A stretch of 64,000 nt of DNA from Shewanella algae (lineage in GTDB: Bacteria; Pseudomonadota; Gammaproteobacteria; Enterobacterales; Shewanellaceae): NCBI RefSeq assembly GCF_009183365.2, contig NZ_CP068230.1:2323001-2387000 (forward strand). The letters run 5' to 3'. The notes under the pieces are model-generated. The model searched no databases. It saw only the letters and a program-made list of their open reading frames with translations, and was not told the DNA's origin. The translations under genes were made by a program, and so were the position numbers. Below, one piece after another: positions 8,879 to 16,149 of this stretch (positions are counted from its first letter, which is position 1; each line of letters begins with the position of its first letter).

Positions 8879-9796
8879 ATGCGTATTACCCTGAAACAGT
8901 TAATGATTTTTGAAGCCGTGGCCCGCACAGGCCAAGTGGCCAAGGCCGCCGAGCGGGTTAACCTCTCTGCGCCGGCCACCTCCATGGCACTGTCGGAGCT
9001 TGAAAAGCAGCTCGATACCCGTTTGTTTGAGCGTATAGGCAACCGCTTGCAGCTCAACTCTCAAGGCAGTCTGCTGTTGCCTCTGGCCAGCGATGTGCTG
9101 CAGCGCATCGAGCGCATAGAGCAGGCTTTTACTCCGAACAACCATGAACTGGCCGGTATGCTAAATGTCAGCGCCAGTTCCACCATAGGCAATTTTCTGC
9201 TGGCCAAGGCGGCGGTGGCATTCAGCCAGCAGCACGTTCAGACTCAGGTCGACTTGGCGATAGACAATACCCGTAAGGTTATCCGTGATGTGGCCGAGTT
9301 TCGCGCCGAGCTGGGCTTCATTGAAGGTTATTGCCTCGACAGTCGTATCGCCGTATTGCCCTGGCATCAGGACTGTCTCAAGGTGTTCTGCCATCCGGCG
9401 CACCCGCTGGCGGGAAGCAAGGTATCGCCAAGCGCGCTCAAGGGGCTCTCCTGGGTATTGAGAGAAGAGGGCTCGGGCACCCGGGAGTACTTTGTCGATG
9501 CCGCCAACCGCTTGGACCTGCAGCCAGAAGCCCGTTTCTGTTTTCCTACTCCGGATGCCATCAAACAGGCGGTGAAACAGGGCGCCGGGCTTGGGGTTTT
9601 ATCTGAGCTGACACTGGATAAAGAGCTGGCTCGCAGAGAGTTGGCGTTGGTGGAGGTGGAGGGGCTGGCGCTCGAGCGGCCGTTTTACCTTATTCGCCAC
9701 AAGAGCCACAGCCTGACGCCATTGGCGCAGGCCTTTATCGACTTTTGCGGCAAGTTTTTGAAACTCAAGACAGTCGCGGACAAAGGTAGTCATTAG
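8879..9796 (+). CDS. LysR family transcriptional regulator (YeiE-like)
   Basis: The 305-residue product has an N-terminal winged helix-turn-helix (residues about 3-62: LKQLMIFEAVARTGQVAKAAERVNLSAPATSMALSELEKQL) and a LysR substrate-binding domain. The EEGSGTREYF segment is typical of the CysB/YeiE/CbbR branch, which binds small anions or metabolites. YeiE-type regulators have been linked to sulfite, but the ligand here is unknown. The close spacing to yafS (5 nt) suggests a shared transcript. No divergent target gene is adjacent. Confidence 0.85.
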   Translation: MRITLKQLMIFEAVARTGQVAKAAERVNLSAPATSMALSELEKQLDTRLFERIGNRLQLNSQGSLLLPLASDVLQRIERIEQAFTPNNHELAGMLNVSASSTIGNFLLAKAAVAFSQQHVQTQVDLAIDNTRKVIRDVAEFRAELGFIEGYCLDSRIAVLPWHQDCLKVFCHPAHPLAGSKVSPSALKGLSWVLREEGSGTREYFVDAANRLDLQPEARFCFPTPDAIKQAVKQGAGLGVLSELTLDKELARRELALVEVEGLALERPFYLIRHKSHSLTPLAQAFIDFCGKFLKLKTVADKGSH

Positions 9797-9838
9797 AGAC
9801 CAAGCTTCTAACGACCAAGCCTCTAAAGATTATAGCCA

Positions 9839-10315
9839 TTAAAGACTGGCCTGATAACCCTGATCGACAGTGGCAGGGTTGGCCTCGGCGGCTTCGCGGG
9901 CCAGGGTGTCGCAACGTTCGTTCTCCGGGTGTCCGGCGTGGCCCTTGACCCAGCGCCAGTCTATCTGATGTTGTTGCGTGGCCTTATCGAGTCGCTGCCA
10001 GAGATCGACATTTTTCACCGGCGTCTTGTTGGAAGTGACCCAGCCTTTTTTCTTCCAGCCGTGGATCCATTGGGTGATCCCCTGGCGCATATATTGGCTG
10101 TCGCTGGTCAGCACGATTTTGCAAGGCTCTTTCAGGCTCTCAAGCGCTATGATAGGTGCCAGCAACTCCATGCGGTTGTTGGTTGTCAGGGCAAAGCCAC
10201 CGGAGAGTTCTTTGGTATGCTGTTTATAGCGCATGACAACACCATAGCCGCCGGGCCCGGGGTTGCCCAGGCAAGAGCCGTCGGTGTATATCTGGATCTG
10301 TTTCAGTTCGCTCAT
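9839..10315 (-). CDS. rnhA: Ribonuclease HI
   Basis: The 158-residue enzyme degrades the RNA strand of RNA-DNA hybrids. All four catalytic acidic residues are visible: Asp in IYTDGSCLGNPG (about 12), Glu in NNRMELLA (about 50), Asp in LTSDSQY (about 72) and Asp in ERCDTLA (about 136). The basic handle region IHGWKKKGW and the KGHAGHPENE loop are also present. The start at 10315 (MSELKQ) matches the E. coli length of 155; the frame is open to 10366. The gene is divergent from dnaQ, the arrangement seen across Enterobacterales. Confidence 0.97.
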   Translation of the reverse strand: MSELKQIQIYTDGSCLGNPGPGGYGVVMRYKQHTKELSGGFALTTNNRMELLAPIIALESLKEPCKIVLTSDSQYMRQGITQWIHGWKKKGWVTSNKTPVKNVDLWQRLDKATQQHQIDWRWVKGHAGHPENERCDTLAREAAEANPATVDQGYQASL

Positions 10316-10387
10316 CAAGTTGTTACCATATCCGGCAAATGCGGGCGAGTATACCCGTAAATTCACTCAGGAAGCTGCAAAAAATAG

Positions 10388-11134
10388 ATGAATATCATAT
10401 CGAATGCCAGTCGGCAGATCATTCTGGATACCGAAACCACAGGTATGAACCAGGGCGCAGGCCCCGTCTATCTAGGCCACAGAATCATTGAAATCGGCTG
10501 TGTGGAAGTCATTAACCGCCGCTTGACCGGCCGCACTTTCCACCAGTATATCAATCCGGGCCAACCCATTGATGAAGAAGCGATTGCGGTTCACGGTATC
10601 ACAGATGAGAGAGTGGCCAACGAGCCCAGGTTTCATGAAATAGCCTCCGACTTTATCGCCTTTATTCAAGGGGCGGAGATTGTGGCTCACAACGCCTCGT
10701 TTGACGTGAGCTTTATGGATCATGAGTTTTCCATGACCCATCCCAGGGGGCCGGTGACGGCGGATATTTGTCAGATCCTCGACTCCCTGGCCATCGCCAA
10801 GTTTTTGCACCCAGGGCAAAAGAACAATCTGGATGCCCTGTGTAAGCGTTATCACATAGACAACTCCCGCCGCGAGTATCACGGCGCTTTGCTCGATGCC
10901 GAGATCCTCGCCGATGTTTATCTGGCGATGACAGGCGGCCAGACCAAGTTCAACCTCTCCAGTGAACAAGCAGGTCAGGAAGCCGGCGGCATCATGCGTC
11001 TCGATGCCAATCGCGCAAAACTTAAAGTGATCGCCGCATCGGCCGATGAACTGAATATGCATGAGCAAAGGCTCGATTTAGTTGCAAAATCAGGCAAGTG
11101 CCTCTGGCGCGACGAGCCACAACCTATGGATTGA
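10388..11134 (+). CDS. dnaQ: DNA polymerase III epsilon subunit (proofreading exonuclease)
   Basis: The 248-residue 3'-5' exonuclease subunit has a DEDDh fold. Exo I is ILDTETTG (Asp14, Glu16), Exo II is AHNASFDVSFMD, and Exo III is YHGALLDAEILA with the catalytic His and Asp. The C-terminal tail (about residues 190-248) corresponds to the region that binds the alpha subunit. The gene is divergent from rnhA with a 72-nt intergenic region that must hold both promoters. A TIGR03503-like gene follows 8 nt after the stop. Confidence 0.97.
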   Translation: MNIISNASRQIILDTETTGMNQGAGPVYLGHRIIEIGCVEVINRRLTGRTFHQYINPGQPIDEEAIAVHGITDERVANEPRFHEIASDFIAFIQGAEIVAHNASFDVSFMDHEFSMTHPRGPVTADICQILDSLAIAKFLHPGQKNNLDALCKRYHIDNSRREYHGALLDAEILADVYLAMTGGQTKFNLSSEQAGQEAGGIMRLDANRAKLKVIAASADELNMHEQRLDLVAKSGKCLWRDEPQPMD

Positions 11135-11142
11135 AGCAAATA

Positions 11143-12453
11143 ATGGGATTGAGACCAGCGCTGGGCCTCATGGTGTGTCTGCTGCTTGGCCTTGGGGCCC
11201 CGGCTGTGGCCGAGATAGTACCCAAGGAACAGGCCTCTGAGCTTAAGAATCGTTTTCGGGTCGACCATATGGTCGACAGAATCGTGCTTCTGGTGCAGCG
11301 GGAATACGGCTCCGCCCCTGTGGTGGTGGTTTTGCCTGATGGCAGTAAATGGTATGCCTCGCGCCACCCGGAGAATGTCAAATGGACCGATGGCGTCACA
11401 GGCGACATGATTTCGGTGGAAAACCCGGTGCCAGGCCCTTGGCAGCTCATTGGTAAAGTGGTGCCCGGCTCGCAAATTACCCGGGTATCCGAGCTGGGGA
11501 TTGAGGTGGATGAACTGCCTCAGCCACTGTATCAGGGCGAGCGCCTTAAGCTGACCGCCCATCTCACTGGTGATTCGCTGAGAATGCGACTTCCCGGGCT
11601 TGAATACCTGTTGCAATGGACGGCGCGTTTTGTTTCCTCCCACAAACCGGGCGATGAAAACTTTGCCGCCGGTACCCTTATTGTCGGCAGTTATCAGGAC
11701 AACGGAGAGGCGCTGGATGAACGGCCAGATGACGGCACCTTTACTTCCAATATTAACCTCAACCAGCCCTGGGGAGATTACACCCTGCAGGTCAGTGTGC
11801 AAAACGATGTGTTTGAACGTGAGTTCAAACAGGCATTTCGCCTCGAACCTTCGCCTGTGGATATTAAGGTGGTTGAGCCGGACGATCCCCTGACTCAGCC
11901 ATGGGGCCTGATGCTGAGTGCCAATCCAGACATTCTGCGCCTTGAGGAAACCTATTTCGATGTTGAGCTTTTGGGGCCGGCCGGATTGCAACTGCCGGTT
12001 ACCGTGCGTCAGCCCACAGAAGGCACCACGCAACTCGTGCTGCCCCAGGTGAGTGACTTTGGCAGTTACCGTATCAAGGGCACTGTCTTCAGCACAGACA
12101 AGCAGGGAAGGGAGCTGGTGTTGACCCTGCCGGAGCGCTTTTTCAATTTTGTCGAGCCACCCAAGCCGCCACCGAGCGCCGAAGAGATGGCCGCCAGGGC
12201 TGCAGCAATAGCAGCCAAAGAAGAAGCGGCGGCCAAACAAAATGCCCTTTACCTGATCATAGGCGGTAACGTCTTGCTGTTACTGTTTGGGGTCGGTGCG
12301 ATTCTGTTTTGGCGCAAGCGTCAAAGTCTGAAGCAGGCCTTGGCTGCGGCTGAAGAGCAGTTGCTGGCAAAACAGCAGGCAGCGTCCAAGGAAGATGATG
12401 TGCAGGAGATTGACCTGACCCTACCCGATGAGGATGAGCGCAAATCCAACTGA
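11143..12453 (+). CDS. TIGR03503-like membrane-anchored exported protein
   Basis: The 436-residue protein has a signal peptide (residues about 1-22, ending AVAE), a long periplasmic beta-rich region, and a transmembrane segment near residues 365-390 (LYLIIGGNVLLLLFGVGAILFW). A charged, Ala/Glu/Gln-rich cytoplasmic tail follows. The early GSAPVVVVLPDGSKWY and the middle DDGTFTSNINLNQPWGDYTLQV segments recall the family called TIGR03503 in Shewanella and Vibrio relatives, which has no known function. The start at 11143 gives the signal peptide directly; a frame extension to 11098 overlaps dnaQ. It is probably cotranscribed with dnaQ. Confidence 0.75.
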   Translation: MGLRPALGLMVCLLLGLGAPAVAEIVPKEQASELKNRFRVDHMVDRIVLLVQREYGSAPVVVVLPDGSKWYASRHPENVKWTDGVTGDMISVENPVPGPWQLIGKVVPGSQITRVSELGIEVDELPQPLYQGERLKLTAHLTGDSLRMRLPGLEYLLQWTARFVSSHKPGDENFAAGTLIVGSYQDNGEALDERPDDGTFTSNINLNQPWGDYTLQVSVQNDVFEREFKQAFRLEPSPVDIKVVEPDDPLTQPWGLMLSANPDILRLEETYFDVELLGPAGLQLPVTVRQPTEGTTQLVLPQVSDFGSYRIKGTVFSTDKQGRELVLTLPERFFNFVEPPKPPPSAEEMAARAAAIAAKEEAAAKQNALYLIIGGNVLLLLFGVGAILFWRKRQSLKQALAAAEEQLLAKQQAASKEDDVQEIDLTLPDEDERKSN

Positions 12454-12518
12454 ACATCTTGATTATCCATGCTTTGCTGTTTTTTTAGCTAATCGGGATC
12501 CTCGGGGTAAAAAAGTTG

Positions 12519-12547
12519 TTGACGCTGACAAGGGGCCTACGTATTAT
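12519..12547 (+). promoter_or_regulatory. Strong sigma70 promoter of the tRNA-Asp pair
   Basis: TTGACG (12519-12524) and TATTAT (12542-12547) are separated by exactly 17 nt, so transcription should start about 10 nt before the first tRNA. The bases after the -10 box are GC-rich (TCCCGG), like the discriminator of stringently controlled stable-RNA promoters. Confidence 0.8.
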
Positions 12548-12563
12548 TCCCGGCAACTTGAGT

Positions 12564-12640
12564 GGAGCGGTAGTTCAGTTGGTTAGAATACCGGCCTGTC
12601 ACGCCGGGGGTCGCGGGTTCGAGTCCCGTCCGCTCCGCCA
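12564..12640 (+). tRNA. tRNA-Asp (GTC), copy 1
   Basis: A 77-nt tRNA with a 7-bp acceptor stem (GGAGCGG/CCGCTCC), encoded 3' CCA, a TTCGAGTCC T-arm and the anticodon loop CTGTCAC, giving anticodon GTC. It is identical to the copy at 12691-12767. Confidence 0.97.
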
Positions 12641-12690
12641 GTCAAGTTAACGAATTCAAGCCTTATTGCCCAAGCGATAAGCAAGAGTTT

Positions 12691-12767
12691 GGAGCGGTAG
12701 TTCAGTTGGTTAGAATACCGGCCTGTCACGCCGGGGGTCGCGGGTTCGAGTCCCGTCCGCTCCGCCA
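12691..12767 (+). tRNA. tRNA-Asp (GTC), copy 2
   Basis: The same 77 nt as the first copy, 50 nt downstream of its end and probably on the same primary transcript. A strong terminator follows at once. Confidence 0.97.
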
Positions 12768-12774
12768 AACAAAC

Positions 12775-12806
12775 AAAAAGCCCAGTCAGCAATGACCGGG
12801 CTTTTT
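12775..12806 (+). terminator. Terminator of the tRNA-Asp operon
   Basis: AAAAAGCCC pairs with GGGCTTTTT, with an inner GTCA/TGAC stem and one mismatch, followed by a T-rich run (GTTTT). It starts 8 nt past the second tRNA. Confidence 0.9.
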
Positions 12807-12971
12807 GTTTTATCTGGTTTCAAGCCGAATCTGGCACATTGCCACAAAAATTTCTGATCCCATCCTCTTTAACTCATATATGCTCATACAGAAACAGCGA
12901 TTGACTCTGGCGTTGCTCATGCTGTAAAGCTGTTTCGGGTCGCCCGAAAGAAACAAAAAAGGATTCTACTT

Positions 12972-14975
12972 ATGGTTGAAAAAATCACCGCCATGCTGGC
13001 GTTGATAGGAGTCTTATCTCTGGCGTGTCAGTGGATTGGCTGGCGGATGCGTCTGCCGGCGATATTGCCGCTGCTGCTTTGTGGTTTGTTGCTGGGTCCC
13101 GGGCTGGGTTTACTGGATCCCGATGCGATTTTCGGCGACTTGCTGTTTCCCATCATCTCCCTCGGGGTTGCTGTCATTCTGTTTGAAGGGGCGTTGACGC
13201 TCAACTTCAAGGAGATTAAGGACCATGGCCGGATGGTGACGCATTTGGTGTCTGTGGGCGCGCTGATCACCTGGGGCTGCATCGCCTCGGCGGCGCATTT
13301 CCTGCTGAGTTTTGATTGGCCGCTGGCACTGTTGTTTGGGGCCTTGGTAGTGGTTACCGGGCCGACTGTGATAGTGCCCATGCTCAGAACCGTTAAGCCC
13401 AAGTCTCAGCTGGCGAGCATTCTGCGCTGGGAGGGGATAGTGATAGATCCCATAGGCGCCATGCTGGCGGTGTTGGTGTTTGAGTACATTACTGTCAGTG
13501 CTGGGCAGACAGCGCATGTACTGCTGGCACTCGGCTCTATGCTGGGTATTGGCCTTGGGCTTGGTGCCTTGGCCGGTTATCTTGTTGGGCGGGTGCTGAG
13601 GAGTAATCTCTTACCCCACTATCTGACCAACACGGCAGTGCTGACCATAATGCTCGGGGTCTTTGTCGGTTCAAACCTATTGCAGGAAGAGTCCGGCCTG
13701 TTGACCGTGACAGTAATGGGGATTTGGCTCGCCAATATGCGCGGCGTGGATATTGCCGATATCCTCGAGTTCAAAGAGACGCTCACGGTACTGCTTATCT
13801 CGGCGCTGTTTATTTTGCTGGCGGCCAGGTTGGACTCGTCGGCCATGCTGGACCTTGGTCTGGGCGGCCTTGGGGTATTGGCAGTGGTGCTTTTGGTGGC
13901 CAGGCCGCTGAGCATTTGGCTCTCGGGTATAGGCACTTCGCTCAGCAGCGCTGAAAAGTGGTTTTTGAGCTGGGTGGCGCCGCGGGGGATAGTGGCGGCG
14001 GCCGTGTCATCACTGTTTGCCATCAAGCTGGAAAAGATGGAAGTGCCCGGCGCCGAGACCATAGTGCCACTGGTGTTTTTAATCATCATAGGCACAGTTG
14101 TGATCCAGTCGCTCACCGCCAGACGCTGGGCCAGTATTCTTGGGGTGCAGGCAGGCTCTGCCCGCGGCCTGCTGATCTTTGGCGCTTCCAAGTTTTCCCG
14201 GGAGCTGGCCAAGGTGCTCAAGAGCAAGGATATCAAGGTGATCCTTGCCGACAGTAACTGGGATAACATTCGTTTGGCGCGGATGGATAATATTCCGGTT
14301 TACTTTGGCAACCCGGCCTCGGAGCATGCCGACACCTATCTGGATTTGACCGGCATCGGCAAGGTGTTGATCCTGTCTCCCTATCGTCAGCTCAACCCTG
14401 TGGTCTATTTCCATTTCCAGGATATTCTCGGACAGAAGAAGGTTTATGGTCTCAGTAACACGGAAAGCAACGGTACCAGTGCCCGCCATCAATTGTCTGA
14501 GTCCTATTTGAAGCGTATGTGCCTATTCGGTGAAACTGTCTCCTACGCCAAACTGGCCAGTTTGATGTCCAAGGGCGGGGTGCTGAAGAGCACTAACCTG
14601 ACAGAGAGCTTTGGCTACAAAGACTTTTGCCGCCGCTATGGTGAAACTGTGGTGCCCTTGATGTACCTGAAAAATGGTAAGGTCACTATGTTGACCGGCA
14701 ACACTACAGATTTGCCAAGAGGAATCGAGCTTATCAGCCTGATCCCCAAAGAGGCGCTGGCGGAGGCATCGGCGCTCAAGGAAGCGGAGGAAACCCTCAA
14801 GCAGGCAAGGGCTGAAGCCGAGCAAAAGGCCAAGGAGCAGGAAGCGAAAGAACAGCAAGCCGCGCTAACTGAGGCTGAAGTGCAAGACAAAGTGAGCTGT
14901 GATAAAGAGGGCGAAGCCGGTGGAAAAGAGAGCGGGAAAGGTAATGGGGAAAACAAGGGGAAAGTTACCGCGTGA
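12972..14975 (+). CDS. CPA1-type sodium/proton antiporter with RCK-like domain
   Basis: The 667-residue inner-membrane protein has about twelve transmembrane helices in residues 1-395, including GVAVILFEGALTLNFKEI, VVTGPTVIVPMLRTV and RWEGIVIDPIGAMLAVLVFEY, typical of NhaP/CPA1 exchangers. A Rossmann-like TrkA-N/RCK domain occupies about residues 398-510 (LLIFGASKFSRELAKVL then VILADSN), suggesting nucleotide-gated activity. The last ~75 residues are an Ala/Glu/Lys/Gln-rich hydrophilic tail, probably helical. The exported ion cannot be decided from sequence. The gene is flanked by two terminators and appears monocistronic. Confidence 0.88.
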   Translation: MVEKITAMLALIGVLSLACQWIGWRMRLPAILPLLLCGLLLGPGLGLLDPDAIFGDLLFPIISLGVAVILFEGALTLNFKEIKDHGRMVTHLVSVGALITWGCIASAAHFLLSFDWPLALLFGALVVVTGPTVIVPMLRTVKPKSQLASILRWEGIVIDPIGAMLAVLVFEYITVSAGQTAHVLLALGSMLGIGLGLGALAGYLVGRVLRSNLLPHYLTNTAVLTIMLGVFVGSNLLQEESGLLTVTVMGIWLANMRGVDIADILEFKETLTVLLISALFILLAARLDSSAMLDLGLGGLGVLAVVLLVARPLSIWLSGIGTSLSSAEKWFLSWVAPRGIVAAAVSSLFAIKLEKMEVPGAETIVPLVFLIIIGTVVIQSLTARRWASILGVQAGSARGLLIFGASKFSRELAKVLKSKDIKVILADSNWDNIRLARMDNIPVYFGNPASEHADTYLDLTGIGKVLILSPYRQLNPVVYFHFQDILGQKKVYGLSNTESNGTSARHQLSESYLKRMCLFGETVSYAKLASLMSKGGVLKSTNLTESFGYKDFCRRYGETVVPLMYLKNGKVTMLTGNTTDLPRGIELISLIPKEALAEASALKEAEETLKQARAEAEQKAKEQEAKEQQAALTEAEVQDKVSCDKEGEAGGKESGKGNGENKGKVTA

Positions 14976-15008
14976 TCAAATTTGAGCCACGGCGCCGAAA
15001 GTAAACGG

Positions 15009-15042
15009 AAAATACCGGGTCATTAAAACGGCCCGGTATTTT
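15009..15042 (+). terminator. Terminator downstream of the antiporter gene
   Basis: An 11-bp stem (AAAATACCGGG/CCCGGTATTTT) with a 12-nt loop, ending in a T run, 33 nt after the stop. Confidence 0.85.
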
Positions 15043-15100
15043 TGTATCACAAGGTTTGGCTATAGAAGATTAATGCAGCATCAAATCTTGAGATGCCGGA

Positions 15101-15131
15101 TTGGCGCTTCCACTAACATGCCTGCTATAGT
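15101..15131 (+). promoter_or_regulatory. Candidate promoter of bluB
   Basis: An extended -10 element (TGC then TATAGT at 15126-15131) with a weak TTGGCG box 19 nt upstream. The spacing is long, so the extended -10 would carry most of the activity. No cobalamin riboswitch was seen in the leader. Confidence 0.35.
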
Positions 15132-15176
15132 CCGGGCACCGCAGGCGTTAAAAATCAGCCATCAAAGAGGTGAACC

Positions 15177-15920
15177 ATGTCCGATTTTGCCGTTTCCTCC
15201 GAAGCAGAAGCGTTTTCTTTGCAGGAGAGAGAAGCCTTGTACAAGGCGATATTTGCCCGCCGCGATGTACGCAGTCAATTTTTGTCAAAGCCGGTTCCCG
15301 AAGAGAGCTTACAGAGGATCCTGGATGCGGCGCACCATGCGCCCAGCGTTGGCTTTATGCAGCCTTGGGACTTTATTCTGGTGCGCAGTGAAGCCAAGCG
15401 CCGCGCCATTAAACAGGGGTTTGATGCCGCCAATGCCCGTTCGACGGAACAGTTCAGTGGCGAAAGACGGCTTCATTATCAGCGGTTAAAGCTTGAAGGT
15501 ATTCTTGAGGCGCCTTTGGGGATCTGTGTGACCTGCGATCCCAGCCGCACCGGGCCTGTGGTACTTGGCCGCACCATCAAGCCGGAAATGGACAACTACA
15601 GTGCAGTTTGCGCGGTGCAAAATCTGTGGCTCGCCGCCAGAGCCGAAGGCCTGGGTGTGGGCTGGGTCAGTATTCTTGATGATGAAGTGCTGCGTGAGAC
15701 CTTGGGGATACCTGAGGAGATAAGAATTATCGCTTATTTGTGTCTGGGGCGGGTGAGCGCTTTCAACGATACCCCTGAGCTTGAGCGCAAAGGCTGGTTG
15801 CCCCGGCGACCACTTGAGTTGGCGGTCCATGAAGATGGCTGGCAGGCTGCGCAGCAGCAACAAACCGATGAACTGCTGGCCGAATTCTTGCGCCAAAGAG
15901 AGCGCCAAAGCGGAAAATGA
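15177..15920 (+). CDS. bluB: 5,6-dimethylbenzimidazole synthase
   Basis: The 247-residue nitroreductase-fold flavoenzyme converts reduced FMN and oxygen to 5,6-dimethylbenzimidazole, the lower ligand of cobalamin. BluB signatures are RRDVRSQF near residue 29, AAHHAPSVGFMQPWDF (FMN binding and the conserved lid region), LGRTIKPEMDNYSAVCAVQNLWLAARAEGLGVGWVS and the C-terminal ERKGWLPRRPL. The start at 15177 follows AGAGGTG. No other cobalamin genes are adjacent, so the product may serve corrinoid salvage. Confidence 0.93.
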   Translation: MSDFAVSSEAEAFSLQEREALYKAIFARRDVRSQFLSKPVPEESLQRILDAAHHAPSVGFMQPWDFILVRSEAKRRAIKQGFDAANARSTEQFSGERRLHYQRLKLEGILEAPLGICVTCDPSRTGPVVLGRTIKPEMDNYSAVCAVQNLWLAARAEGLGVGWVSILDDEVLRETLGIPEEIRIIAYLCLGRVSAFNDTPELERKGWLPRRPLELAVHEDGWQAAQQQQTDELLAEFLRQRERQSGK

Positions 15921-16029
15921 CATCTCATTCTATAGAAACAGTTGAGCTAAGCGCAGATATGAGCTCAAGGCAAGGATGAAATGGCAGAGCGGTAAGGTCG
16001 GTGAAAAATAGGTGGATATAGCTACAAGA

Positions 16030-16074
16030 AGATAAGCACAGAGAAGATAGAGACATAAAAGATAGACACATAAA
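16030..16074. repeat. Three degenerate 15-bp tandem repeats
   Basis: Copies begin at 16030, 16045 and 16060, each starting AGATA. The last two differ at one base; the first is more diverged. They lie in the purine-rich bluB-fadE intergenic region (15921-16149), which has no gene I can support. Confidence 0.6.
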
Positions 16075-16102
16075 AGTGATCAAGTCTGCCTCGCCATAAA
16101 AG

Positions 16103-16128
16103 AAAAGGAGACTCAGAGTCTCCTTTTT
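16103..16128. terminator. Bidirectional terminator between bluB and fadE
   Basis: AAAAGGAGACT pairs with AGTCTCCTTTT around a 3-nt loop, with T runs in both directions. It lies 22 nt past the fadE stop. Confidence 0.85.
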
Positions 16129-16149
16129 CATGCTTGTTACTCGGCAGGT

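Noticed and set aside
10975..12240. 421-codon minus-strand frame over dnaQ end and the TIGR03503-like gene
   Set aside because: It is a shadow of two well-supported plus-strand genes and has no family resemblance or ribosome-binding site.
12564..12767. Duplicated tRNA-Asp as an integration site of a mobile element
   Set aside because: Both copies are full-length and share a promoter and terminator; no integrase or partial tRNA fragment is nearby.
12583..12792. 69-codon minus-strand frame over the tRNA-Asp genes
   Set aside because: It is generated by the tRNA repeats; this kind of product is a common false annotation.
15043..15176. Cobalamin riboswitch upstream of bluB
   Set aside because: The conserved B12-box and core elements are not found; only a possible extended -10 promoter is visible.
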